A stretch of DNA of 64,000 bases from Scleromitrula shiraiana. Taxonomy: Eukaryota > Ascomycota > Leotiomycetes > Helotiales > Sclerotiniaceae. Of the stretch, positions 1 through 11,740 are shown piece by piece (position 1 is the stretch's first letter; every line of letters begins with the position of its first letter). The translations under genes were made by a program, and so were the position numbers. The stretch lies in the NCBI GenBank assembly GCA_028455995.1, contig JABELC010000003.1:930001-994000 (forward strand), read 5' to 3'. Under the pieces are notes generated by a model. The model saw only the letters and a list, made by a program, of their open reading frames with translations, did no database searches and had not been told where the DNA came from.

Positions 1-249
1 TCTTCTCCCCTCTTTCATTATATCCATTAGAGGAACTGACAATTTTAATTCAAAGTCATTCCCTATCAAAAACCAATCGCGAAAGAACCTGCTAGCGATT
101 TTAGTGGTACATTAGGTAGTACTTTACCAATGGCTGCAATGTTCACTCGTAATAAGCTCATCGGATGGTTCGTGGATATTATGAATATTTATATAAGCTA
201 TCACAGAAAGCTTCCTTGCTGATGATATATAGGGCGTCAGTGGTATTTG

Positions 250-525
250 CTATTCAGAACTGGTTAAGTGAGTCTCCAGAGACAAGGAAAGCCTCATCAC
301 AGCCAGCTTATTTTTCTGTGGGAATGTCAAGTAAGAAGGATCATTTCCTTGTTGTATATTAGAACCCAGTGCTAATTGTTCTGCTTCTATTGTAGTAATG
401 GCCCTCTTTATTGTAAGTTGACAGAAGTATTTTACATCGAAAGGCTGTCCACTCATCTCTGTTGTTATAGACGTATTTACCAATGTTTCTCCCTCCACCT
501 GCCGTACCAGCTCGCTCGTCATCAT
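250..525 (-). CDS. Small open reading frame of unknown function (doubtful)
   Basis: A 91-codon uninterrupted frame starts with two consecutive Met codons and ends in TAG. I recognise no domain, signal peptide or membrane segment. Codon use is unremarkable and no neighbouring exon can be joined with confidence. It may be a chance frame in AT-rich intergenic DNA or a fragment of a decayed gene. It is listed only because it is the longest Met-initiated frame in the first 1.7 kb. Confidence 0.15.
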   Translation of the reverse strand: MMTSELVRQVEGETLVNTSITTEMSGQPFDVKYFCQLTIKRAITTIEAEQLALGSNIQQGNDPSYLTFPQKNKLAVMRLSLSLETHLTSSE

Positions 526-1036
526 AATAGTATCACAAGTTTACGGATCTTTAGTGATAAGGGTTGATATATGGTGTAGTATGAACACTGGATGGAAAGG
601 ATATTTGGGAATATAAAGAAAGGCGCGGGGGGCGACATCGAAATAATAATATGAATTCTGAAAGATGGAGGCGCAAATAATGGGAGCTCCTGCTACCATG
701 ATCATCGGTAGTTTTGCTGGTTGAGCGGAGCGAGACTCGAATCAAAGTGCTATACTCCGCACGCTGATGTGGGTGTGTCTATTCGTTATATCCCCAGTGC
801 TAGCTAGGTATCAAAATCACCAACATTTTTTATCCTTTGTCATTAGATATGATATATGGCAAAGCATCAACTGTTATTAGTATGATTTGCTGTATTATGA
901 CTTGTCAGGTAGAACGGTTTGTGTATGGACAGTAGGTTGTGGATGGTAAGGTTGGCATACGTTATTACACAGAAAATATGAACTCCGGATGACCAAATGA
1001 CCGAATTTTGGATGATATATTTGAAGGGTTATATTC

Positions 1037-1468
1037 TACCTACCTAGGTAGTAGATAGGCAGGAAGTTAGCATAGTCTGGGCATAAGCAGCCGCCACTTT
1101 TTCTATTTGTATTGACCAGCACAGGATACAGTACAGTACTATATATATCTACATATACCGCTATCTTATACCTGTATAGCATTCACAGTAGAAAGTATAC
1201 TAGCCATCTTCTTCAATATAAAGCTACAGGAGCTTCAGATATATACCTAGGTAGGTATTGTTAGTTATCATATCTTCACCCTTATGTACCGAGTACCTAT
1301 GTAGGTAGGTATGCTGTATATCGAGGCTATCTCCAACTACAAACAACATGGAATCACCAGGAATCTACCTGACTAGGTCCTTTAAGAACTTGCTACCTCC
1401 ATAGTAGGTTTACATAGATATACAAATACATAGCTAATTACGTAGGTAGTAGGTAGTAGGTAGTAGAT
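1037..1468. repeat. Dispersed TAGG-type tetranucleotide clusters
   Basis: Short near-palindromic clusters built on CCTAGGTAGG or TAGGTAGTAGG occur at about 1037-1063, 1243-1258, 1295-1311 and 1442-1468. A related CCTAG cluster is found near 32640. They are not telomeric (TTAGGG) units. They look like degenerate microsatellite seeds in intergenic DNA. Confidence 0.5.
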
Positions 1469-1949
1469 AAGAGTACAGTACGGTAATATCTATTTATCTA
1501 ATTAGTATCTACCTCATCTGTCCACTTGCAGTACTTTCTTCCATACCTACTCCGTATATACTCAAGTAGTCCACAGGTAGATATGTCAATAAGGAGTATG
1601 TATCCTGTTGATTGATTATTTACGTGGTCAAAGATTAATAAATGCACCTCCAGCAGCTGCATTTCAAATTACCCAAAAAGGATAACCTTAGAATTACCTA
1701 ATACAAACACAGCTTAATGCAACCCCACCACTACTAGAATAACCAGGTGCCTTGGAAACCTTGTCCACTCACGTACCACCAAAAATCTTCCAAGGCTCCA
1801 AGGCTACTCTCACACCCGCCGAGCGCCCCTACCCTTACCCCCCCTCTCTTACTCCCCTTACTCCTCTCCTCTCCTCTCCTCTTACTCTCCTTACTCCTCT
1901 TAACCTTTTCAACTTCTTTCGCCACAACAAACAAACTACAACTCACCCA

Positions 1950-1987
1950 CTACTACTACTACTACTACTACTACCACTACTACTACT
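1950..1987. repeat. CTA trinucleotide microsatellite
   Basis: A run of about twelve CTA units, interrupted once by CCA, lies in the pyrimidine-rich leader of the eIF1 gene. It is likely to vary in length between strains. Confidence 0.8.
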
Positions 1988-2323
1988 CCTACCATTTACT
2001 TCCATTCAATCACTCTTACTTACTTACTTACTTAACTTCCCTACAGTAACTTTTAACACAAGACCACAAACTTACGTATCCTAGCCTTTTTGTTAAAAAA
2101 ACGATCTATCTCATACTACACTACCTTTCATCAACAGATCAAAAATAAAAAACAATTTCGAAAGTCTTCAATACTTTTGATTCATTTCATCCTTCTAAAA
2201 TCTTCTTCTGTTCATATTTTTTCTCCTCTCTTCCTATTTTCGACAACTCTCCACTCTAGCGCCATCAACCAACTGTCAATAATAGAATCTCAGTTCCAAA
2301 GAAACCCGATCACATTCGAGTTT

Positions 2324-3317
2324 ATGTCAATCGAAAATCTCAAGACCATCGGTATGCGCTCTAGCTTAATCCTCTCTATCTCTTCGTCCCCCTTTTCTCC
2401 CTTTATTGTCTTATCCAAACGCTCCCCTCTCCAACTTATCTACCACATCTATCTCTGAATGATTTATTCTATTGCTAACAAATCATCTTATCATACGTAG
2501 ACTCCTTCGCCGAAGCCGATGCCGCCGGAGATCCAGGACCAAACCCAGGCTCAGAGTCTTCACTGACTCCGACAACACCTAAATCTGCCACAATCCCTAA
2601 GTCTGCAACCAAGGCTGCTGGAGCGCAAATCGAGAACTTGAAAGTCTTTGGTAAGCTACCACTTTAATCTCGCAACCTCGTTTGATCGTTCGAGATGTCT
2701 TCAGACCGAAGAGGGGGTTCGAAAATTATTACGGAAATGGTATAGAAATAACAGATTTGCTAATCTCGAGTGCACCACTAGATCCCTTTGCTGAAGCCGA
2801 CGAAGAACCTGGAGACCAGAAAGCTGCAGATTATATTCACATTCGTATTCAACGTATGTCCATTACTTTCCATTCATTCTTGCTTCTAGGATATACCTCA
2901 ACCATCCCGATTTGTTACTTACTCGATGACTAACCTTTTTGAATGTAGAGCGCAATGGTCGTAAGACTTTGACTACTGTTCAAGGACTCCCAAAGAAATT
3001 CGATCAGAAGAAGATTCTCAAAGTTATCAAGAAGAAATTCGGTATGTTATAAATTATGGATCATTCATCACATTGGCATATATGCTAATAGTGGGTGTAA
3101 CAGCTTGCAATGGCACCATCGTCAACGATAGTGTTATGGGAGACGTGATTCAACTTCAAGGAGATCAACGTAAAGATGTCCAAGAGTTCCTTACTGGCAA
3201 GGAGGGTCTAGAGCTCGACGCTAAGACCATCAAGGTAATTATCCAATCTCGTTTTTCCAACTATTCAATTTTGATGTGAAATTCTGACACCCCCTGTGTT
3301 AGGTCCATGGTTTCTAA
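2324..3317 (+). CDS. SUI1: Translation initiation factor eIF1 (SUI1), six exons with a probable cassette exon
   Basis: Exons as read: 2324-2351, 2501-2650, 2782-2853, 2949-3041, 3104-3234 and 3303-3317; 162 aa with all exons. eIF1 binds the 40S subunit near the P site and enforces start-codon selection. The core after exon 3 is canonical eIF1: IHIRIQQRNGRKTLTTVQG, then KKFDQKKILKVIKKKFACNG, ending IKVHGF. Exon 2 is odd. It is exactly 150 nt, phase 1 on both sides, and encodes a second copy of the N-terminal motif (DSFAEAD and later IENLKVF), while exon 3 supplies the usual DPFAEAD. Skipping exon 2 gives a 112 aa protein starting MSIENLKTIDPFAEADEE, the usual fungal length. I infer that the short form is the main product and exon 2 is alternative. 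A long pyrimidine-rich leader precedes the start, as expected for strong expression. Confidence 0.93.
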
Positions 3318-5419
3318 AAGCCATCTCAATTCGAACCCCCAGAGCCATTGCAATCCTATAGGCACTGTATCACCAGGCCTGCTTATTTACGAACGCAACC
3401 TAAATGTGTCTACGTCAATCTCGATACTGGCGTTTGGGGTAAGGATCCCCATGATCCACGCAATCCACAGAGAATGCACCGGGTGACAACAATGGAGGAT
3501 TTGGCAGACGGGAGGTTATTACTTTGCTACTATAACAGAGTCTTCATTCTCTTTCTTTTACTGCTAGTGACACCAGATAGACCATATCTTCCTGGCTGTC
3601 TGCAAGATTTTCCCTTAAGGCGAAGAAGCATCATTCAAATGCCAATCTACAAATTTCTGCTTCACAAAATGCAACCCAGTGTAGTGTGATTACTGATAAC
3701 GATATCTATTGTACTCCATGCAAGTTTATAATCCCGCTGCATTCAATACCACTTTAATTAGTCCCCATACGTCCTTAATATGTTTCCATAAGGGGATTGT
3801 GGAATCGTCAGTTCTTGATAAATGTAATTGTATCAGCAAGCTCACCATGCTAATGAAGCTTGCGATCGAGAAAACAGAGATCGACAGAGAGGTTTCCTTG
3901 AGAATTGCTAGTCGAGGGTGTGTTAGATGATAGAGAATTGTCAATGTCTACTTCCAGGTCAGTATGAAGAATGTGAGGGAACGCTGGTATGCCAGGCGGA
4001 AACATCACTTACGCTAGCTATGCATATCCAAGCTGGTAGAAGTAAACGAGGATCTTCTGATCCACCGGACAGGTATAGAATCCATGATGTTGTGTACGCA
4101 TTAATCGAGTTGATAGTGAGAAGGCGAACAATTGTAGCTGTTGGATGAATCGAATTAGTAAATGTTTTTGATCTTGCACATTAGAGGCTGCATACCTTGC
4201 GGGGTGTAGTTCAATAACCTATGCGGGCCCATGTTACTCATGATTCTACTTGTATATAGTTGAGGATTACATACCATCGAGACATCAAACTGTCAGTAAA
4301 GAAGAAAGCCAGATATGCCGAGGAGAAGCACTTCGTTAAATCAGTGAACTTGTTCGAAGACATAGGTTTTAAGAAAGCAGATATCGTTTATGCTTCAAAA
4401 TAAGGGGTCAGTCATACCCACTATAGACCAAGTTAGCATTAATTATGTGCAAATAGCAGGCAAGAAGCGGTTGATATTTCTATGCCTTGGAAGCCAGAAT
4501 AGCAAAGATGCCTCCCACCCTCTGCCCAAATGTATATGCTTACAAGAACAGCCAGAAAGACTCCCGTAACTCTCAATCTCCTCTCGAGTCCCCAAGGCTC
4601 GTCGGTAGCATTAAGTTCATCCCATAACAGCTCCCTCATGAACGTCAACGCACAACGTAAGCCCCACCATCCAGCGGGAGCTACACTTAGCAATCGACAG
4701 AACAATAACGGGAAATGCCAGCATTGATCTACTCCGAGGAGAACTGCGACGCGGGGATGAAGAACTGACGTCTTTCCTTCCGGGTCTGCAGGGTGTAAAT
4801 TTGGCTGGTAGGAAGGTGGTGGAGGTGTCTGGGAAGATGGTATGGATATAGGAGTAGAGGAAACTCCGTGCGGACGACGATGGTGGGAAGCCAGAAGGAG
4901 ATAAATTTACGGCATATGCTGCCGCATCGCAATTTTCGGAATTTAAAGGTACTGATATAGTTTTGTTTAAACAGATCGCCAATAATGAATTGTTGTTCCT
5001 CACTATGTTGAAGCTCGGTGGAAGTAGTGAACCGTCTTAGGGGTTATACGTATATCGTGAGATTGCCTACGAAGCTAGTAAATGGATTTGTAGCAAATGT
5101 GAGTGTTGATGGAGTAACTCATTATCCAACCAACTTAACAAAATTATTCAGGTATTTCTCCTCTCACTTCAGACGACCATTATATTGTAGGCAGAGCATT
5201 CTTGCTACATGGTAGCTACGGGTACTTCCACCCCACCCCACCCCACCCCCACTCCACACTCTCCCCAATTCAGCCTTACTTTTAAGAAATTTATTTGGTC
5301 TAACACAAGGCTACGATTAAAAAACCCGGCAATCATCTATGGGAGATAATTCTACTGACCTTCTACTCTTTAACGATTTTATAATTCTACTGTCATTGTA
5401 CTTTTACTGATTTTGTGCA
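3318..5419. other. 2.1 kb intergenic region with no supported gene
   Basis: Open frames here are short, overlap on both strands and show no recognisable domain or clean exon chain. A plus-strand frame at 3348-3689 follows directly after eIF1 and is probably 3' untranslated sequence. A minus-strand frame at 4617-5003 is rich in Ser and Pro but has no family resemblance that I can see. A CCCCA pentanucleotide run lies at about 5228-5251, upstream of the next gene. Confidence 0.5.
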
Positions 5420-6306
5420 ATGGCACAACCTCTGCGACGTCATGTCTTTGCAATCCCTCAAATCAGTCTTCCCATATCCAAATCCCGATATTTTTCAAGC
5501 TTCAAACCTCGACAAGCTTTTAATCCTCTGCACCATCCGGACAGGAGAGTCCGTCAAAATGCTATAGATCAGTCTCGAATGGCTCTTCCATCTGATGTAG
5601 GACTTCTACCAAGTGTGTTTGAGAACGTATTCATTGGAAAGGAGATTCACTGGCTAATTGTGTTAAAGATACATTCATTACTCCTGCTTTAAGAAAGCAA
5701 CCATCCTTGTTCAAATCTCCAAAAGAGCTGGCAAAATTCCAGTGGCGTCGCTTGAAATGTCGATGGATTGATAGGGCCACCATCTTGTTGTTGAAGTTTT
5801 GGTCCCCTCGGGTTGGCCGCTTAAAACGCGAAGTCCAGTTGAAGAATGGCGAAATAATACCTACAGCAAAAAGCCTGCATTATCATATGTACAATGCTTT
5901 TGCCGATGGAGATGCCAAATCGTTGCGCAAGATATGTGCGGACGGGCTGTTCGAATCGTTCATGGGGCGTATAGCAGCTCGGCGGAGAGGGGAGAAGATG
6001 CACTGGGAGAGAATTCGCCTGAACGGGAGACCTAGAGTTGTGTCACATAAAGCGGCTATGATGAACGCTGATGAGGGCAATTTTATTCGACAAGCAGTAG
6101 TGAGAATTGCGAGTCAGCAGAAACTCACACGGAAAACAAGCAGTGGGGAGGTGGTGCCAGGTACTGAGGAGCCCAAAGATGTGGTGGAGTTTTTGGTATT
6201 GCAAAAGGTTTATCGAAATTTCAAGGCAGAGAAGTGGCAGATTTGGGGGACGACTGAAGAAACCACATTGGAGACAATTGAGAAATGGGATGAAGCCAAC
6301 ATGTAG
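5420..6306 (+). CDS. Mitochondrial Tim44-like protein of the mL45/Mba1 family
   Basis: Two exons, 5420-5612 and 5669-6306, with a 56 nt intron (GTGTGT donor, CTAAT branch, AAG acceptor); 276 aa. The first 40 residues are rich in Arg, Ser and Phe without acidic residues, like a mitochondrial presequence. The rest resembles the Tim44-like fold of mL45/Mba1, inner-membrane proteins that hold mitoribosomes at the membrane for insertion of mitochondrially made proteins. Visible features are the basic WRRLKCRWIDRA stretch, the LHYHMYNAFADGD helix and the VVEFLVLQKVYRNF strand region near the end. The start is the first ATG with a presequence, and exon 2 joins in frame. The family call rests on overall pattern. 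A general Tim44-domain protein is the main alternative. Confidence 0.75.
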
Positions 6307-7320
6307 AGCTCGCGTAGCGGTCGGAGTGTCATATGAACTTATGAATGAATGCAACTGTAAGAATATCTATTAGAATATGGACTGACATCTTCCCAGGAGC
6401 AATCACCTTGTATTTCTCTGTTCCGTTAGTCTTTCGTGATGGCAGACTGGTGTAGCTGTAGTTGAATTCATGTCTTTGGCTAATGTATATACAAGCTACG
6501 CTCATTTCTTTACTATCTGCCCGTCGACTCATAGATTTGTATCAACGTACTACAATTCTACTATATCAAAATAATCTACCTCCGAGCTGTTCAAATTCTG
6601 AATGTCTATTCATCAGATGTGCAATCGTATATAAATCTTGATCTTGATTTTGAATATCCGTATTTATCATAGAAAATCAAAATGAATTGGCAAATGAAAC
6701 ATTTGATTGTCTATAGTTTAAATACACATTTAAATATATTATTCAAGAAACATTTGAATATGTGTAACTTGGATATATAGACATTCAGAAAGAGATTAGC
6801 TCAGGATTAGTGGCGGTTCTAAAAGTGTAACCGGCCAATCTTACAATGCTACATATTATTCAGTTGACTATTTTATATCACGCCATAACCAATTCAGTTT
6901 CATGCTTGGTGAATCATAATGTTAATGCTTTTAATTCGGTATATTTAAGCTACAATACAACTGAGTGGTGGTACCTAGCTGTAGTACATAGCTAGCTGAG
7001 GTTGAAAGACTATCCTACATCTATCTTGTCCGAAGGAGCAAGACGATCAATAGGGAGCCGGGTACCGGCCCCATCACAGGCTGAGAGACAGTATATCCTG
7101 TCATGATCGAGTAAGTGACAAAAAACCGGCACAGTATTAGATGAAGCTAGATGTCTGCAAGTATCAAGAATTATCGCGTCTTCTGCAAAATCAGAAGCCG
7201 GAAATATATCAACAAAACGTGGATATCATCAGAATCATTATCATAAAATGAAAAAAGAAACAAGGACAAAAGAAACATAATAAGCATAAGATGCAGCCGT
7301 AACCATTCCGTTAGGTACAC
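6307..7320. other. 1 kb AT-rich spacer between convergent genes
   Basis: This lies between the 3' ends of the mL45-like gene (plus) and the Rim4-like gene (minus). It contains only short frames and AT-rich sequence, and no RNA gene or transposon that I can recognise. It probably holds both 3' UTRs. Confidence 0.6.
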
Positions 7321-10293
7321 TTATTGGGAGTCCATTGGGCGTTCAACTGTTGGGGCATGCCCGCTTGGTGTTGGAGTGGCAGATCGATCATCATGGACTT
7401 TCGCACCAATACCTACTGGTGAGTATGGCGACGGATAATATGTTACTTGAGACGATGGTTGTTGATCCGCAGAAGGGCCTTGCACACCCCAATATGGTGC
7501 TGAAGTGTACTGTTGATATGGTGAATATCCGTAATAAGGAGACGGCGCAGGTGGGCTGCTAGACATCTCAGAAGTTGGAGCCGGACTGCGCATATCATAG
7601 CCAGGGCTGCCAGGATATGAATAATATGCTGGTGCTGGGGAGTATGGTGTAGCATTGCTGAAGTAATGACCCTGTCCGTCGGTAAAAACAGTAGAGGGAG
7701 CTGTATAGCCATAATACGGACTGTATGCGGGGTAGCTATATGGTGAAGCATACGCTGCAGATGACATCTGAGAAGCTGGAGAAGTTTGTGTTGGTTGTGG
7801 TTCGAATCGTCGCGCAACAGGAGATTGAAACGATCGACTTGAAGTGGAAGTGGAAGTCTGAGGCCTAGAGGATCTGCCCCTACTGCCACCATTCTCGGAG
7901 TCCTTTTGAGCAACTCTAAGAGATTTCCCACCAAATGTGAAACCGTTCTGTTTCAAAATTAGCAACCGAATCCTGAGGATTGGAAGTCAAGTATCTCTCA
8001 CCATTGCGCTGACAGCGTTAGCAACACCCATTGGGGATTTGAATTCGATAAAAGCGAAGGCAAACTTCTCTTCTGCTAGAATCATATAATGTTAGTCTCA
8101 GCAGATCTGAACATGAATTGCCTGCTTACGTTCAAATTTAGATGCGTTCTCTCGGAGACTAATCTCCTGGATATCGCCGTAATGCTCAAAGAGATCATGG
8201 ATCTGCTGTTCTGTCGTACCCAAAGGCAGATTGCCAACAAAGATCGAGCGACGATCCACCTCATATCTGGCCAAATATGCCTTGGTAGCATCCATCTCTG
8301 GAGGAGGTTGTGCCGGCTGAGCTGGTGATGCAAGGCCCGCAATAGGCTGCATCTTGTAAAGCTCGTGGTTGCGAAAGGCCTGCTTAATGGTAAGTACGTA
8401 GCTAGTTTCTCGATAGGTTTGACTTACAGATTGCGCGTCTTGACCTTCGTCGTACATCTCAAACTGGACGATGACACCTTCGTTGAGGTTGAGTGCAGTA
8501 CGCTCTACGTGCGAAGCCGTGTAACAAAGCTCGATCTTACCAAACTCGCCAAGAAGCTCCTTAACCTCGTCAGGAGTGATGACAGGTCCATACTTGCGCT
8601 CAATAAAGAAGAGACCTGCGATTAGTTAGCCAGGACAACACATATAATGATGATATGTGCCTTACGGTGAGCCTTGGCTTTTTCACAGCGACATGGTCGG
8701 CCCTTGATGAGTCGGCCTCTGCCCTCTCTAATAGCTCTCTCGGCATGTTCTTGTTTCTGGATTTTGTGAGAAGTGAATTGCTGGCAATGGGGGTTTCAGC
8801 AATGCTTACTGTATACTGGCAAAATGCGAAAGGCATATGTTTTCCATCACGGCGAATCTTAACGAAGACGGGGCCATACTCGCGGAAGATTTGAGTGACA
8901 GCCATTTGAAGCGAATCTTCGTTCTCAGATTGAAGAAGACTTGATGGCATTAGCGCGGTGATGGAAAAGCGCAAGATAAAACTTACTTTGCGACAAAGAC
9001 ACAACAGGAAGGGGGGTAGACAGCTTGAGCATCCTCAGCCTTTACGACAGTATATCCACTGAGTCTATTGCCTGTAGCATCAGGATTCTCTGAAACGTGC
9101 TCCTGTACATGGAAAGAAAGCTTTCGTTGTGTATCGCCATACGTAGCGCCAACTGGGGTTGACTTCGGCTTTGATGGGGATCGCTCAGACTCATCACTTG
9201 AATTGGAACGCCAGTTACCACTGAACATTTTACGGTCTTGTCTTGGACCTTTTGGTGTACGTTGCTCAGAGGTTCGATATTTGGACTCATTCTTGCTCGG
9301 TGATTGGAACGGATCATCAATACGATTCTGACTACTACCACGAACGAATGGTGGAGAATAACTGGACTTGTTAGAAGTGAATTTGTAAAACCATGAGTAA
9401 TCCTCTTACCGCTCAGTGCTTGGAGAAAATCCCGTTGCTGCATTCTTTGGAAGATCTGTGGAATGAGCGCCGGAAGATTGAGCGTCGACCTCAACTTTGT
9501 TGTCATCACTAATTTCAAGACAGGAAATGTTTGTCAAGAGTGCACCTTCTGTGTGAATATCAGTATTGAAGTAGAATAAGAATAAAAACAAGAATAACAA
9601 TTATCGCATCATCGAGAACATTTTAAAACATGATGTGGAGTTGGCTCGACAGTACTAGGACCAAAAAGCACTGAGCAGTTATAAGAAAACATTAAGCGTG
9701 CCGGAAACGATGGGGATGAAGAGGCAGAGGAACGCGTTAACAGAACGCACAAACATGCAGCAATAGTCGGATAAACGTATTGAATGCTGCTACTAGTACA
9801 GGAAGCATGGTGACGAACAGTACAAATAAACTGGTGGTTTAACAGTAACAAACCTTGTGGAATAGAAAAAAAAAGAGCAGCTCCACGGTGCATAGACGAG
9901 AAGTGTAATAATAGAGCTGTTGGTAGCTAACCAAGAATTAAAGAGGGGGGGGGGGGGGGGGGGGGGCGCAATTCGCCAGTGATTGAATGCTGCAAGTTTC
10001 ATCTCAAGCAAATGTTTGCAATGACAAGATGATTTAGATGATAGCAATTGGAGAGAAGCAAACTTATTAAAATAAATAAATGCAATACAATACATACCAT
10101 CAGTATCTGGTGTTTGCGGGACATCGATACCAGAATCGCTGGCAGCAGAACTGCCATAGGTACTAGCAGGAGAAGGTTCAATCTTAGAGGAAAGTGTAGA
10201 GTGCAAGCTAATATTGCCGTGCATTGAGTTAGATGAGGTAGAGGAATTGATGCCTACGGCATAATCGCTAGTTGATGGTGTAGCAGGTGACAT
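7321..10293 (-). CDS. Three-RRM RNA-binding protein, Rim4-like
   Basis: Nine exons on the minus strand: 10293-10098, 9548-9410, 9361-8987, 8939-8810, 8756-8666, 8615-8428, 8379-8130, 8075-8002 and 7947-7321; 689 aa. All junctions keep frame with GT-AG sites. RRM1 (about residues 230-310) has RNP2 CVFVAN and RNP1-like MPFAFCQYT. A second RRM-like segment follows (about 310-395). RRM3 (about 425-497) has SIFVGNLP and KFAFAFIEF. The N-terminus is Ser/Thr-rich, and the last 190 residues are a Tyr/Pro/Ser/Gln-rich low-complexity tail, likely prone to self-assembly. The layout resembles yeast Rim4, a translational repressor in meiosis. The role here is inferred. Intron 1 (549 nt) is unusually long for this locus and holds a 22-nt homopolymer. 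Exon 8 has a NAGNAG acceptor (8075 or 8072). Confidence 0.85.
9945..9966. repeat. Poly-G run of 22
   Basis: Twenty-two consecutive G on the plus strand lie in intron 1 of the Rim4-like gene, so the transcript would carry poly-C. The tract is expected to be hypermutable and prone to sequencing error. Confidence 0.9.
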
Positions 10294-10374
10294 GATTCAA
10301 AACAGGGTACTAGATTTTGTATGTGAATGCGATGAAAGAGAGAATTCTAATGTGTTGAAATGCGCGTAGGGAGG

Positions 10375-10660
10375 GGAGATTTGGGTGAAGGTATAGAAGA
10401 AGGGAAGAGAACTAGGAGAGCTGACGGGAGATAGGAGAGAGGAGAGGGGAGGGGAGAGGGGAGAGGGGAGGGGAGGGGAGGAGAAAACGAAATTGATATA
10501 AAAGAAAAAAGGAATGTAGCGGGAAGAATGAGAAGGAGAACGAAAAGGAAGAGAAAAAGAGAAAGGAGAGGAGACGAGAAATGAGAAGAGAGAAAAAGAA
10601 GAGGTATAGAGGATAGAGGAGAGGAGAGGAGAGGAGAGGGGAGGAGAGGAGGTATAGAAA
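10375..10660. repeat. Polypurine tract (GGGGA/GGAGA type)
   Basis: About 290 bp are dominated by A and G on the plus strand, with many GAGAGG and GGGGAGG units. The tract lies just upstream of the minus-strand Rim4-like gene, where it would be a CT-rich promoter or 5' leader. Confidence 0.7.
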
Positions 10661-10745
10661 CGAAGAACAGGTGATGTTCTCGTTTAAACGAAATGAAACG
10701 AAACAGAATAGAATAGAATTAAAAAAGTTGGTATATTTCGGAAAG

Positions 10746-10776
<31 letters not shown>

Positions 10777-11211
10777 AGGAACGATGGGAGAGGGATGGGG
10801 AGAGGTTTTATATGATTATGATTATGTTATCAATCAACCAGTTGACCTCAATTTTTTTGTATTTGTTATGATCAAAATCCATACTTTAAATTTCTTAGTA
10901 CATTTGAATTGTGAGAGCTATTTAACTACTATACTATAGACTATTAATAGATGTAGGTATTGTGGGCAGAGTGAAGTATCCAGTATTCCATTGAATGTTG
11001 GATGTTGAATGTTGAATGTTGGTTATTGCTCAGCAGAGGTGAGATAAGGTAAAGTAAAGTAAATTAAAGTAAAGTAAAGTAAAGTAAGGTAAGGTGAGGT
11101 GACCTGAGTGATCGGGAGTATTTTCAGATTTGGAAGGCAGGACAAGATTGAGGAACATTGCCGATTAACCGAACTTGCCTAGGTCAATCAATATAAACAT
11201 CAACATTATAA

Positions 11212-11268
11212 ATATATATATATATAGTTATATATATAGTTATATAGATATATAGATATATATAGATA
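11212..11268. repeat. TA-rich microsatellite
   Basis: Imperfect TA and TATAG repeats. Confidence 0.8.
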
Positions 11269-11740
11269 AGATATTGTGTGCATACTATTGGATGTAGTGA
11301 TACCAATTGATATACTTAGAGGTGAAAAAGTAGTACATAGTTGAAAGGTGAAGGTGAATTGAAAGTTGATGATGAAATGTACATATATGTAAGATTAATA
11401 TCTATGAATGATATCGTGATATTAGGGGTTAAAGGGAAAGAATGAATTTGAACTTCGACCTTGACTGTGATTATAGCTCTGACTTCAAGTTGCAACTTGG
11501 GATTTGGATACCCTATTTATGTATCGATCCTCATACTATGTAATACACATGCATAGTAGATGATATATTCATTCATATTCATTCATATTCATGTTCATAC
11601 ACAGAGAGATTTGCATTTGCCTACTCTATACATATCTTGTAGTGTTGAGCCTAATGAACCTGAGAAAAGGAACCCAGGGAAAGGAAATAAAACATTATTC
11701 AAACTAATATGTGAATTGGAGGAGATTTACCCTTGGATGG

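Larger units (their letters stand above)
1..2323. other. Gene-poor left end and eIF1 promoter region
   Basis: I see no convincing conserved gene here. The first 1.7 kb is AT-rich with short TAGG-type repeats. From about 1800 to 2320 the plus strand becomes strongly pyrimidine-rich (long C/T tracts, a CTA microsatellite). This is typical of promoters and 5' leaders of highly expressed filamentous-fungal genes and fits the eIF1 gene that starts at 2324. Transcription probably begins between about 2050 and 2300, but no exact site can be read. Confidence 0.6.

Noticed and set aside
700..800. tRNA-like T-arm sequence on the minus strand (GATTCGAGTC context)
   Set aside because: No matching acceptor stem, D-arm or anticodon arm could be found around it.
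1747..2084. Overlapping pyrimidine-rich frames encoding Leu/Tyr/Pro-rich peptides
   Set aside because: Low-complexity translations of the CT-rich eIF1 leader in several frames; no conserved protein.
3348..4148. Series of plus-strand frames after eIF1
   Set aside because: No family match, no coherent exon chain, and they lie where the eIF1 3' UTR is expected.
4439..5003. Overlapping minus-strand frames that might be a decayed gene
   Set aside because: Frames conflict with each other and with plus-strand frames, and no motif is recognisable. Evidence is too weak for a pseudogene call.
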